Below, piece by piece: positions 1-8,497 of a stretch of DNA of 64,000 nt; the stretch's first letter is position 1, and each line of letters opens with the position of its first letter. The notes beneath the pieces were generated by a model. That model searched no databases. It was not told where the DNA came from and worked only from the letters and a program-made list of their open reading frames with translations. A program made the position numbers and the translations under genes. Source of the stretch: Sphingomonas glacialis (GTDB lineage: Bacteria; Pseudomonadota; Alphaproteobacteria; Sphingomonadales; Sphingomonadaceae); NCBI RefSeq assembly GCF_014653575.1, contig NZ_BNAQ01000008.1:1-64000 (forward strand). The letters run 5' to 3'.

Positions 1-2
1 TG

Positions 3-476
3 ACCATCTGGCTCGGCACCCGAAAAATCCTGATCCAGCCAGTGCTCGGCCACACCGGGGGCGACCTGATCGTCACTATACCTGATGCCACGGCCGTATT
101 CTGCGGTGATATCCTCTGGCGCCATGTATCGCCCAATATCATCGACGGCGACGTTGCGAGTTGGATCAGCACCGTGGCCGGGATGCAGCACGCCAAAAAC
201 GCCAGCATCACCACTTTCGTGCCCGGGCATGGGGGAGTGGCGACGCTAAGCGACGTCGCCGACTTCCAGCTCTATCTCGCCGACTTGAGAAGCCTTGTAA
301 GCCGTGCCCGCGATCGTGGATTGTCAGGCAAGGTTTTGGTCGACGCCACGTTGCCCGAGTTCGCACAGCAGCATGGCGACTGGGGGGCATTCGCCCATTT
401 CGCGCCGCTCGAACTCGGTTACATGGACGACGAATTAGCGGGTCGGAAGCGTCGACCGCAACCGGCCGGTCAATAG
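3..476 (+). CDS. MBL-fold metallo-hydrolase, C-terminal part (5' end outside window)
   Basis: The frame is open from the window edge, so only the last about 157 residues are present and the true start lies upstream. Metallo-beta-lactamase motifs visible are HTGGD, the metal-bridging Asp in CGDILW and the late metal-binding His in FVPGHGG. This is the usual order of the second half of an MBL fold; the HxHxDH motif would lie in the missing part. The family hydrolyses varied substrates and nothing here fixes which one. It ends 134 bases before the GTG of the M42 peptidase gene on the same strand. Family call firm, substrate unknown. Confidence 0.8.
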   Translation, partial: TIWLGTRKILIQPVLGHTGGDLIVTIPDATAVFCGDILWRHVSPNIIDGDVASWISTVAGMQHAKNASITTFVPGHGGVATLSDVADFQLYLADLRSLVSRARDRGLSGKVLVDATLPEFAQQHGDWGAFAHFAPLELGYMDDELAGRKRRPQPAGQ

Positions 477-610
477 CGTTGTGACCCAATACCGGTGATT
501 CGCGCGTTGGCTTCCGCTTCTCGATATCCGTTCATCAAACGCTGAATTGGCGGTTGCCCCTTGCGGATTACGCGATCCAACGGCATCCCTCCAATCCTGA
601 GGAGAAGTCG

Positions 611-1750
611 GTGCGGATTTTGGCAGTACTTGCAGTTCTCTGCGTCGCATGTCCTGCCGCGGCCGCGCCGCATGACAGGACCGAGCGGCTGTTGGGCGAA
701 CTCGCCGACGCGCCCGGCCCTTCGGGATACGAGGAAGCGGTGCGCCGCGTAATGGTCCGCGAGCTAACACCGCTGGCCGAAAAAATCACCTATGACGGCG
801 TAGGCTCGGTCATCGCGCAGCATGGGGCGAGCGGCCCAAAGGTGATGCTGGATGCGCATATGGACGAGCTTGGCGGCATGGTCCGCCGGGTCACGCCGAC
901 GGGCTTCCTGTCGATGCAGATGCTCGGCGGATGGCTCGATCAGGCATTGCCCGATCAACGCTGGATCATCATCGGTCGCAAGGGACCGGTGCATGCCGTA
1001 ACCGGCATTCGCGACGTTCACGTCGTGCCGGCGGACGAACGCACGCGGGTCTTTTCGCGCGACAGCCTGTATCTTGATGTCGGTGCCCGCAACGCTGCCG
1101 AAGTTGCGGCACTGGGGATAAGCCCCGGTGATCCGGTCGTGCCCGATTCGCCTTTCGTCGCGCTGCCGGGCGGTCGCTATCTGGGCAAGGCGTGGGATGA
1201 CCGGGTCGGGTGCGCGGTCGTGATAGAGGCGTTGCGGCGTCTGCGGGCGTCTGGTCATCCCAACCAGCTTTATGTCGCCGCGACGGTCCAGGAAGAAATC
1301 GGGCTCCGCGGCGCACGGACCGCCGCCGACCTTATCAAGCCCGATATCGGGATCGCGATCGAAGGGGGAATCGCCGGCGACAGTCCGGGACGCAGCCCCG
1401 AAGAGACTCAGGCCGTGCTTGGCGGTGGGCCCGGCCTGTTCCTTTATGATAGCAGTACTCTCCCCAACCGGCGCTTCGTCACGCTAGTCGGCGATGTTGC
1501 GATGGCGAAGGACATCCCGCTACAGCGAGATTTAGTGCAAGGCTATGGCGACGATAGCGCGGCGATCCAGGCGACTGCCGGCGGTGTCCCGACTATCAAC
1601 CTTGTCGTTCCGGCGCGCTACACCCACGCGCATAACGGGATCATCGATCGCGCCGACTTCGACCGCACGGTGGATTTGGTTGTTGCGCTGATCCAGCGCT
1701 TGGACGCGCCGACAGTTGCCAGGTTGCGCAATTTTGCCCCCAATCGCTGA
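611..1750 (+). CDS. M42-family metallo-aminopeptidase with export signal
   Basis: A 379-residue protein of the M42 (glutamyl aminopeptidase/cellulase M) family, which removes N-terminal residues using two metal ions. Metal and catalytic motifs appear in order: AHMDELGG (His), GKAWDDRVG (bridging Asp), QEEIGLRG (catalytic Glu pair) and THAHNG (last His). The GTG at 611 is chosen because AGGAG at 600-604 sits six bases upstream and because the first 19 residues then form a hydrophobic signal peptide ending in AAAA. Most M42 enzymes are cytoplasmic, so export is unusual. The Cys at residue 14 could alternatively be a lipoprotein site, but the lipobox is poor. Confidence 0.85.
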   Translation: MRILAVLAVLCVACPAAAAPHDRTERLLGELADAPGPSGYEEAVRRVMVRELTPLAEKITYDGVGSVIAQHGASGPKVMLDAHMDELGGMVRRVTPTGFLSMQMLGGWLDQALPDQRWIIIGRKGPVHAVTGIRDVHVVPADERTRVFSRDSLYLDVGARNAAEVAALGISPGDPVVPDSPFVALPGGRYLGKAWDDRVGCAVVIEALRRLRASGHPNQLYVAATVQEEIGLRGARTAADLIKPDIGIAIEGGIAGDSPGRSPEETQAVLGGGPGLFLYDSSTLPNRRFVTLVGDVAMAKDIPLQRDLVQGYGDDSAAIQATAGGVPTINLVVPARYTHAHNGIIDRADFDRTVDLVVALIQRLDAPTVARLRNFAPNR

Positions 1751-1804
1751 GGGGCCCGTAACGGATTGCGGGTGGCTCGGAACTCCGAACGCCTTGGGAC
1801 CGGG

Positions 1805-3073
1805 CTAGGCTGGTCTGGTTTCCGGGAAGTGCCACATCGCGTTCAGGCCGATCACCAGCGCTACTAGCATATAATATGCCGGCATCAGCGGGTCGCCGGA
1901 CAGCCGGATCAGGCCGGCAACAGCGAACTGGGTAGAGCCACCGAATGCGGAGATCGCGACCGCATAGATCAGCGCGAAGCCGCCGGCGCGTCGCGCACGG
2001 GGAAGCGCCTCGGCGACAGCGACGAGCATAGTGCCGGTAGAAAGATCGAGGAGGCATGCGAGCACCGTACTTACCGCGTACAGCAATTCCGACGATCGGT
2101 AATGTGCCACCCACCAAAAGGCCGGCAGGACCACGAGCGCCAGCCCGACAGCGGGGACAATCATCACAGGTCGGCGTCCGAATCGGTCGGAGAGCCAACC
2201 GCTCAGTGGATCACACAGGACTCCGCCCAGACCAACCAGCATCACGGAGGCGAAGGCGGAGCGCTGGACGATGCCGAGCGTGGTAGAGGCCCAGGTTCCG
2301 AGATAGACGAGCACGTAGTTGGCGATCGTCGCGGCGGCGAGCATAAGAAGCCCGCAGAGCACGATGCGCCAGGTGCCTGCCTCCACGACGTGCGGCGGCA
2401 GCGCCTCTTCCATCGCCAGCGTCTCGACCAGCGTGCGTCTCGCAGCGAGCGCAAACGGCAGAATTACGAGACCCATCAGCAGCGCGAGACGCCAGCCCCA
2501 CGCATCCACCGCTGCCGCATCGAGCGTTAGCGACAGAATGACGCCCACAAGCCCGGCGACCATGACGGCGCCATCGGAGCTCATTGCCTGTAGCGACACG
2601 TAAAGGCCGCGGTGCTGGATCGGTGCGCTCTCCAGCAGCAATGCGGTACTCGGACCGACCTCCCCGCCAAGCGCGAACCCCTGAAGGAGGCGGAACAGGA
2701 CGGCGAGAACCGGCGCTGCCATGCCGATTGGCGCAAATCCCGGCGTCAGTGCAAGGCCGCCAACGGATACGCCGATGAGCGAAAACGACACTAGCATGGC
2801 GGGCTTGCGTCCAGACCGGTCCGCCATGCGGCCGATGATGAAAGCGCCCAGTGGACGGGTGGCAAAGCCGACCCCAAACGTTGCCAACGACGCGAGCAGG
2901 CTCACGCCTGGAAGGTCGGAAGGGAAGAAGGCCCGGCCGATCTGGACAGCGAAGATCGCATAGACGACGAAGTCGTAGAACTCGAGCGCATTGCCGGCGC
3001 AGATCGCCGCGATCTGTCTGCGGGACAGCATCTTTGGAAACGTGACCGTGTTCACGTCGCCCGCATCCGTCAT
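1805..3073 (-). CDS. MFS transporter, metabolite:H+ symporter (MHS) type
   Basis: A 422-residue protein with about 12 hydrophobic segments. The N-terminus, with EFYDFVVYAIFA followed by ATRPLGAFIIGRMADRSGRK, matches the MHS branch of the major facilitator superfamily (relatives of ProP, ShiA and KgtP), which import organic acids or osmolytes with protons across the inner membrane. A second copy of the loop motif, SDRFGRRPVM, lies after the central loop. The ATG at 3073 has GAGGAA just upstream. It converges with the M42 gene, about 55 bases apart. The substrate cannot be read from the sequence. Confidence 0.85.
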   Translation of the reverse strand: MTDAGDVNTVTFPKMLSRRQIAAICAGNALEFYDFVVYAIFAVQIGRAFFPSDLPGVSLLASLATFGVGFATRPLGAFIIGRMADRSGRKPAMLVSFSLIGVSVGGLALTPGFAPIGMAAPVLAVLFRLLQGFALGGEVGPSTALLLESAPIQHRGLYVSLQAMSSDGAVMVAGLVGVILSLTLDAAAVDAWGWRLALLMGLVILPFALAARRTLVETLAMEEALPPHVVEAGTWRIVLCGLLMLAAATIANYVLVYLGTWASTTLGIVQRSAFASVMLVGLGGVLCDPLSGWLSDRFGRRPVMIVPAVGLALVVLPAFWWVAHYRSSELLYAVSTVLACLLDLSTGTMLVAVAEALPRARRAGGFALIYAVAISAFGGSTQFAVAGLIRLSGDPLMPAYYMLVALVIGLNAMWHFPETRPA

Positions 3074-3826
3074 TAGGGTTCCTCGCTATCCCTGCACATC
3101 ACCGCTTCGCTACTGGTTGGCGCTGCACTCGAATGATCCGGCAAATCGAGGCTATGTTGAACACCGTTGGCGCGACACGCAAGCGCCGAGGCATTTCGTG
3201 CTCGGCAGCCCGCGCCCAGCTGGGAACGAGCGTGACCAATCAGCAATGCGATATACCAATGACGAGCTTGGTGGCGGGCCCGTCCAACCTCTTTGTGGCC
3301 GCGATAAACAAAAAGCCGGCATTTCCGGCGCTTTGGTACTTCTTGACCCCTGCCATTCGCTCAATGTCCGATCTCGGGTCTGGTGTCGGATCAAAACGCT
3401 TGTCTGCTGAACTGCGAACAATGATGGGGTCGCGCTGGTCCATTCAGGTCGGCGGCGAATGGACGCTGGTCGATTTCCGCCTGAGAGTTTTTATGCCCGG
3501 CAGCCGCCTCCCCCATTTACCCACGCAGGCGTTTTAGAAACGCAACCCAAGCCTCTTCCGGCCTTGGCCATCGCTGCCTTGAAGGTTCGTATGGAGCGTG
3601 GAAAGTGACGCTGCATAGCTGAGGCCGGGCAAAGCACCTGCTGCATCTAAGATGGGTTCCAACAGACGCGAGGGCGCAGTCCCAGCGGTGGACCATAAAC
3701 CATCGGTAGAGCGGCTCTCCGGCAATGATGGATTGATTGTCGCAGTGGAAATGACATCGCGCGTGGATGTTGGCCTTTCGAGAGACGACATCACCGAGCG
3801 AGCGGAACCGGATATTGGCGCCCACG
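3074..3826. other. Gene-poor interval
   Basis: Several ORFs of 60-140 codons exist on both strands but none resembles a known family or has a convincing ribosome site. The only structure I can support is the terminator-like hairpin at 3310-3329. The interval looks like decayed intergenic DNA at the edge of the accessory region. Confidence 0.5.
3310..3329 (-). terminator. Intrinsic-terminator-like hairpin (minus strand)
   Basis: On the minus strand GCCGG-AAATG-CCGGC forms a 5-bp GC stem with a 5-base loop, followed directly by TTTTTGTTT. This is a good factor-independent terminator shape. The nearest upstream minus-strand gene is the DUF6771-like gene, about 500 bases away, so whose transcript it ends is unclear. 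Confidence 0.55.
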
Positions 3827-4042
3827 TCACAACGAAAGGTCGAGTTGGTCAGGATGCGCCTGCGCGCGTTCGCCCGAAACTTTGTCGAGCATCGACTGCG
3901 CGATGAATTCTGCGGCGCTCGATCGCGTCCGCTCATCAGGCGCCGATAGACCGACGCGAACCCAGCCGGGATGCGTCAGGACGGTCGCAGCAAGGTCGTC
4001 GGGCGTGACGACCGGTTCGGATTGATGATCGAAGCGAGCCAT
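3827..4042 (-). CDS. Small DUF6771-like protein
   Basis: A 71-residue protein. The central VLTHPGWVRVGLSAPDER, followed by an Ala-rich helix and a C-terminal HPDQLDLSL, matches from memory the small DUF6771 proteins seen in sphingomonads. Function is unknown. The ATG at 4042 is preferred over a TTG nine codons upstream because the conserved part begins at MARFD. It lies 45 bases from the left end of the IS5 element and on the same strand as the DUF6894 gene beyond it, so the element may have separated a former gene pair. Confidence 0.6.
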   Translation of the reverse strand: MARFDHQSEPVVTPDDLAATVLTHPGWVRVGLSAPDERTRSSAAEFIAQSMLDKVSGERAQAHPDQLDLSL

Positions 4043-4086
4043 GTCCGCATTAGAACAGATGACGAACAATCTCTCAAGCCGATTCG

Positions 4087-4898
4087 CTAGGCGGCGTGGA
4101 CAAATTTGAGCCAGTATCTAGCGGCGGCGATATGGATCATGCTGAGGAAGCTTTCGGCGAGCTGGTCGTAGCGGGTGGCGATGGCGCGGTTGATTTTGAG
4201 GCGGCCGAAGAAGCATCCGATATGATTGCGTTCCTTGTAGAGCGAGCGGTCGTGTTCGATCTTGATCCGGCGGTTTGATCGGCCCGGGATGACGGCCTGT
4301 ATGTTGCGGCGGGCAAGGTCGGCTCGGATGGCGTCGGCGTCATATCCCTTGTCGGCCAGCCGCGCCTTTGGCGCCTGCTCCGGCAGGGCGATCAGCGTGT
4401 CATAGGCCTTGCAATCGGCCGCTTCGCCGACGGTCAGGTGGAAGGCGAGCGGTCGTCCTCGGGCATCTGCCAGACAGTGAAGCTTACTGGTGAACCCGCC
4501 CCGCGAGCGGCCAAGAGCGCGTCGATGAGCCCCCCTTTTCCGCCCGCTGCCGAGACGTGGGCGCGAACGGTGGTACTATCGATACTGTAATGGCCGCTGT
4601 CCGCCATCATCTCGGCCAGCGTGACCGAAACGGCCTCCCAAACCCCGGCCTCGCTCCAGCGCCGAAACCGGCGGTAGATCGTGTTCCAGTTGCCGTATTT
4701 GGGCGGCACATCGCGCCAAGGCGTGCCGCAGCGCAGCCGCCAGAGGATGCCGTTGATGATCGAACGGTTCTCTTCGGGCGGTCGCCCAGGCCCACGGCTC
4801 GCCGCATCAATCGGCAGCAAGCCTCTCAAAACACGCCATTCCGCTTCGCTTAGATCGCCCCGGCTCAACCCCGCCTCCAAAAGGAAGCCTTGAATCAA
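4087..4898 (-). CDS. IS5-family transposase made by -1 frameshift; catalytic Glu replaced
   Basis: The DDE transposase is encoded in two overlapping frames. The first (4898 to 4434) has the N-terminal domain and SIDSTTVRAHVSA with the first Asp. The second carries ADKGYDADAIRADL (second Asp) and the C-terminal region ending LKFVHAA. They join at A4G6 (plus 4530-4539), where a -1 slip after GGAAAAGGGGGG gives AHRRALGRSRGGF. The Y-2-R-3-E-6-K signature reads YKERNHIGCFFGRLK, so Gly (GGA) stands where the catalytic Glu should be. The stop TAG is formed by the flanking TA plus one chromosomal base, outside the element. Probably inactive in catalysis. Confidence 0.85.
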
Positions 4899-4936
4899 TC
4901 ACCGAATCTCGCGTCAAACAATTTGTCCACGCCGCT
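4090..4936 (-). mobile_element. IS5-family (IS427-like) insertion sequence, 847 bp
   Basis: The element is bounded by imperfect terminal inverted repeats: GGCGGCGTGGACAAATTTG at the left and, read inward from the right, AGCGGCGTGGACAAATTGT. Both ends are flanked by TA (4088-4089 and 4937-4938), the 2-bp target duplication usual for this group. The length is typical of the group. It carries a two-frame transposase and is inserted in the stop codon of the DUF6894-like gene on its right. Confidence 0.9.
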
Positions 4937-5169
4937 TACTGAACAGTCAGCGCATCCCGGAACGGAATTTCGGTAACAATCTCGCGCAATTTGTCCTCCA
5001 CTTCGATCGACCATGCTAGCGGGAGTCTGCCGTTCCTAGCTTCCTCACCCATGATATCCCGCGCGATCTTCGTTGCGTGGAAGCAAGCCGCTTCTAGGTC
5101 GGGAAGGTCCATGCCCTGTGCGTCGCGGAATATCTCACCGTCGAATCGGAGGTGGAGGAGATACCGCAT
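4936..5169 (-). CDS. Small DUF6894-like protein, stop codon remade by IS5 insertion
   Basis: A 77-residue protein beginning MRYLLHLRFDGEIFRD and ending EIPFRDALTVQ, in the pattern of DUF6894 proteins, which are common and uncharacterised in alphaproteobacteria. The last codon CAG is followed by TAA, made of the TA target duplication and the first base of the IS. Removing the IS and one TA copy gives CAG TAG, so the coding region is probably full length. The function is unknown. Confidence 0.65.
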   Translation of the reverse strand: MRYLLHLRFDGEIFRDAQGMDLPDLEAACFHATKIARDIMGEEARNGRLPLAWSIEVEDKLREIVTEIPFRDALTVQ

Positions 5170-5407
5170 CCTTTTCGCTTACCATAAGGTCACCCACGCC
5201 GCTAACAAGCCAAACATCTCACATGCCCGAGCCTAGCCGCCACCTCACTCCTAGCGTGGCGCGAGTGCCACTCATGGACCGACTGGGGGCGCGCGTGGCG
5301 TGCCGATAGGCGACCCATCACGTAGAGTTTGAAATCACCGTGTCCGTAAAAATTATAGCGTGACGCCGACGAGGCGTTCGGCACAGCAGCAATCGACGCA
5401 AATGACG

Positions 5408-5593
5408 CTAAGCACTTTTCGGATTATTCCGTTCCGCCGCGAGGACTTTGACCCTTTCGGCACGCATCGCCATTTCCTCCCAGCGCTCTGCCGATCGCAG
5501 TGCCCGGATACGGAGATTAGGCAGCGTAGCAGTCTCTGCAGTCGCACGTTCGGCGTCAGCACGTTTTCTGTACTGAATAGGATCGTCGTTCAT
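5408..5593 (-). CDS. Small hypothetical protein, charged and helical
   Basis: A 61-residue protein starting MNDDPIQYRKRADAERATAE. It is rich in Arg, Glu and Ala and looks all-helical, with the segment RALRSAERWEEMAMRAERV. Similar short proteins occur in sphingomonads but have no assigned role. The frame is open for 38 codons upstream of this ATG (to 5707), but that part has no matching character. Nothing supports a function. Confidence 0.45.
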   Translation of the reverse strand: MNDDPIQYRKRADAERATAETATLPNLRIRALRSAERWEEMAMRAERVKVLAAERNNPKSA

Positions 5594-5759
5594 TGAAGGA
5601 TCGTATTCCTTTGCGGCACGATTGACCAGTACGACGGGCAAATTGCGCGGGCTTCGATCACCCGATTTGCCCGCAATCGGCTTAAGGCTGGTTTGCATGA
5701 GTAGCACACCTTAACCATTTTCTGTTTTATTCCGATCAAAAAGGTGTAGCTCGCCGCAG

Positions 5760-6161
5760 ATGACTAGCGAAAAATTACTTATCCATGTCGTTGACATCGT
5801 AGGCTCATACGTGGCCTCGAACGTGGTAGCAGCGAAAGAGGTGCCGGACCTGATCAACGCCGTCTATAAGAGCCTAGCAGGGCTTCAGGGCACGACTCCG
5901 ACGGTCGGGGCCATCGAAGTACCCACGCCTGCGATGACGATCCGGGCGAGCGTTAAGCCGGACTCGGTTGGTTGCCTCGAATGCGGAAAGCGCTTCAAAT
6001 CGATCAAGAAGCATCTTGCGACGCATGACCTTACGCCAGATCAATATCGTGCAAGGTGGTCGCTTCCAGCGTCTTATTCGATGGTAACGGCTGAATACAG
6101 CGCTCGGCGTTCTGGCTTGGCGACGGCGAACGGCTTGGGTCGATCGAAGGGGCAAAAATAA
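5760..6161 (+). CDS. MucR/Ros-family zinc-finger transcriptional regulator
   Basis: A 133-residue protein. The N-terminal helix region (IVGSYVASNVVAAKEVPDLINAVYKSL) is the MucR oligomerisation part. The C-terminal zinc finger is CLECGKRFKSIKKHLATH, giving a C-x2-C-x9-H-x3-H pattern, followed by LTPDQYRARWSLP as in Ros and MucR. These proteins bind AT-rich DNA and repress horizontally acquired, exopolysaccharide and cell-cycle genes in alphaproteobacteria. An AT-rich stretch lies just upstream (5710-5755), which would suit autorepression, but no operator is evident. It stands alone among mobile DNA. Confidence 0.9.
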   Translation: MTSEKLLIHVVDIVGSYVASNVVAAKEVPDLINAVYKSLAGLQGTTPTVGAIEVPTPAMTIRASVKPDSVGCLECGKRFKSIKKHLATHDLTPDQYRARWSLPASYSMVTAEYSARRSGLATANGLGRSKGQK

Positions 6162-6595
6162 AACGACGCCAATTATGTTGACCTGCTTAGAAAAGCCGAT
6201 CGTTTGCGCTCGCGTTATTTTAAATAAGTCGGTGACGGCGGGCGCAATGAGATTTGATTAAGCGGCACGTAAAAGCACGTCGCTTTGGTCGGTCGTCGCT
6301 TCCACACCAACAATCGGCGCGACGTTGTCCCTTCGCCCTGTGCCGACACAGCTGGAGTTATCAAAAACAAAGTGTTTGTGGTTCTGACTAACCCCTATCG
6401 CGAGTAGCGCGTCACTAAGTCCGCGCGTAGCAAGGACCTGACCAAACCGCGCGGCAGCGTCGATCCCCACGGCAGCGCGGACCTCGGCTTTGGCTATCGC
6501 TCTAGTTCCGCCAATTTCCGCTATGCGCTGAAGTTTGGTTCCGATTTAGCGGGCTCGGGTCAATACGTTCGCTGCAGAAAATGATACAAGCAGGT
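6162..6595. other. Interval without a supportable gene
   Basis: There is no convincing gene between mucR and the IS6 remnant. At about 6460-6579 a plus-strand frame reads GFGYRSSSANFRYALKFGSD before a stop. This resembles a beta-barrel or autotransporter fragment and may be a relic truncated by the IS6 element, but I cannot establish it. Confidence 0.4.
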
Positions 6596-7417
6596 GGCTC
6601 TGTCAGATTAACGAGGCATTCGCTACCGAGGTCCACTGAGCCGCAAATCGAGAGCCCTCCCGCCCAGCCCGTTCCGCCGCTTCAGCTCGGCACCCGAGGT
6701 GATCCGACTGGTCGTGATGTTGTACGTGCGGTTCCCGCTTTCGCTAAGAAACGTCGAAGATCTGCTGTTCGAGTGCGGAATCGACATTTGCAATGAGATA
6801 GTGCGGCACTGGTGGGGGCGGTTCGGCCCGATCTTCGCCGGCGGCATCGGGCGGCAGCGAGCCAACCGGATGCGCGCCTTTAGACACTGGCGCTGGCATC
6901 TCGACGAGATGTACGTGAGGCTCAACGGTAAGATGGTCTATCTTTGGCGGTCGATCACGAAGGCGAGGTCATCGAAAGCTTCGTTACCAGGACGCGCGAC
7001 AAAGCCGCAGCGCTGACATTCATGAAAAAGACGCGGAAGCGCCATGGCTCACCGGAGGCGATCGCGACCGATGGCCTTCGGCCCTACCGCGCAGCGATGA
7101 AAGACCTCGGGAATGAAAAAAGCAGGAGGTCGCTCGCTGGGCCAATAACCGGGCGGAAAACAGCCACCTGCCCTTCCGGCGACGAGAGCGGGCGATGCTC
7201 AAATGTAGGCAGATGGAGACCCTACAAAAGTTCGCCAGCGTGCACGCGAACTTTCACAACCACTTTGACCTCGAACGCCATCTCGTTGACCGCAAGACCT
7301 ACAAGGAACGCCGCTCAGCCGCACAGGCCGAGTGGCAATCGGTTATGGGCTAGTCCCCAATCACGAATGCCCGACATGCATCGTGGAGAGAGCGGTTCGC
7401 ATTAAACTGACAGCACC
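6596..7417 (+). mobile_element. Decayed IS6-family element
   Basis: About 822 bp, the usual size of IS6 elements. The left end reads GGCTCTGTCAGATTAACGAG and the right end, read inward, GGTGCTGTCAGTTTAATGCG, an imperfect inverted pair. The transposase inside is frameshifted. The right end abuts an IS3 orfB fragment whose 5' part is missing, as expected from IS6-mediated deletion or insertion. Confidence 0.7.
6636..7353 (+). pseudogene. IS6-family transposase, frameshifted
   Basis: Three frames must be joined. The first reads APEVIRLVVMLYVRFPLSLR through HLDEMYVRLNGKMVYLWR. After a small deletion near 6945 the second continues as AVDHEGEVIESFVTRTRDKAAA to AIATDGLRPYRAAMKDLGN. After a second lesion near 7115 the third gives RWANNRAENSHLPFRRRERA and ends MG-stop at 7353. 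The DDE motifs HLDE, ATDGL and the ENSH region are all recognisable, but no single frame encodes the whole enzyme, so the gene is dead. IS6 enzymes move DNA by replicative cointegration. Confidence 0.85.
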
Positions 7418-7730
7418 CCAAAGGACAATGCGTTCATCGAGAGCTTCAACGGCAAGTTCCGGCGGAGTGATTGAACCAGCACTGGTTCATGAGCCTCGAC
7501 GACGCGATCGGAAAATTCAAGACTTGGCGTAGACACTATAGCGATGTGTGACCACATAGCGCGACCGGCAATAAGCCGCCGATATCGCTGGTGACCCGGT
7601 CAGCGACACATTGCCCGCCCTGGCCGGCAGGAACTGGACGAGGCCCAGCCGGGTGGTCCAAAAATGGGTAGCAGCTCACCTCGATCCAGACTCTCATGGT
7701 CGATGGACCACTCAGAAGGGGACAGGTCAC
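7418..7730 (+). pseudogene. IS3-family orfB 3' remnant
   Basis: Just after the IS6 end the frame reads KDNAFIESFNGKFR, the DDE glutamate region of an IS3 (IS407-like) OrfB. A frame change then gives NQHWFMSLDDAIGKFKTWRR, and another gives HSATGNKPPISLV. The 5' two thirds of the gene are absent. The sequence GGGGACAGGTCA near 7718-7729 resembles the terminal repeat of such elements. The remnant is distinct from the intact IS3 at 8834-10082. Confidence 0.75.
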
Positions 7731-7745
7731 CCCAGTCAAAATCAT

Positions 7746-8108
7746 TCACAAGTGACTCGACCGGGATTCATGTGTGCTAACGAGATGATCCAACACGGCT
7801 TGGTGCAGGGGGATGCCAAAGCGAATTCCGGCTTTTCCCTTATGGCACCAGCTGACTATCCCTTCGATCGCTACCAAGCCATGAAGCGTCACCCAAATCT
7901 TTTGGCCCGCCTTGAGCGAACTATCGCCGACGCAGCAACCCCGTCGAGAAAGATCTAGCAACTCCACCGGTCGCGCCCGGCCGTGTCGCTCGCGGACGCT
8001 GAGTCCAATTGAAATTGCTATTCGACGCTCATGCCGGTGCTCTATCCAAGAAGGCTCTAGCACAAGATCGTGGCGACGGCCGGTGCTGCGAGGGTGCTTG
8101 AAGATCAT
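7746..8108 (-). CDS. PilZ-domain protein
   Basis: A 120-residue protein with the c-di-GMP-binding PilZ signature: RHERR (RxxxR) followed by DLSRRGCCVG (D/NxSxxG), then hydrophobic strands ending in FGIPLHQAVLDHL. PilZ proteins bind cyclic di-GMP and modulate motility, cellulose synthesis or attachment. There is no fused output domain, so it is a single-domain adaptor type. The ATG is at 8108. It is isolated between IS remnants with no partner gene beside it. Confidence 0.8.
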   Translation of the reverse strand: MIFKHPRSTGRRHDLVLEPSWIEHRHERRIAISIGLSVRERHGRARPVELLDLSRRGCCVGDSSLKAGQKIWVTLHGLVAIEGIVSWCHKGKAGIRFGIPLHQAVLDHLVSTHESRSSHL

Positions 8109-8340
8109 TAGACGAGTTACTTCGGATCTTGCAGTTTAGAAGTATCTCGACGCTCACTGGAACGACGCTCTGGCCCCGCATACCCAAGAGTGGTGACCAT
8201 TCGTCGGCCAGAGACGCGACGGTTTTGATGATTTTTTTTATCTCCGCGCTCCATCACTTCAATTCCCCTTAAAAAATATCATACTAAGAGTAGACGTATT
8301 AAAAATCTCCTGCCATTATTCTGTTAAGGAAAACTTCAGT

Positions 8341-8490
8341 CTACTTTTGCTCTCGCTTACAAATGGCGGCCGTTTCCATGCGCTGATGCAGGATGCGGAT
8401 AACAACGATGCCGTAACTGGTTAGCCGGAAACAGATGACATGCTGCTCGAAGATACGCCGCCGATATCTGCTCACGCCGATCTTCCCGGG
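8341..8490 (-). pseudogene. RelE/ParE-type toxin, C-terminal stub
   Basis: The minus-strand frame RYRRRIFEQHVICFRLTSYGIVVIRILHQRMETA matches in layout the C-terminal half of ParE-like toxins (core strands YxVxFRxxxxGIxVVRVLHxRMD). The N-terminal half and any antitoxin gene are missing. The open frame continues upstream into the ClC-like fragment on the other strand, which marks the break. A functional toxin is unlikely. Confidence 0.7.
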
Positions 8491-8497
8491 TCGCCCA

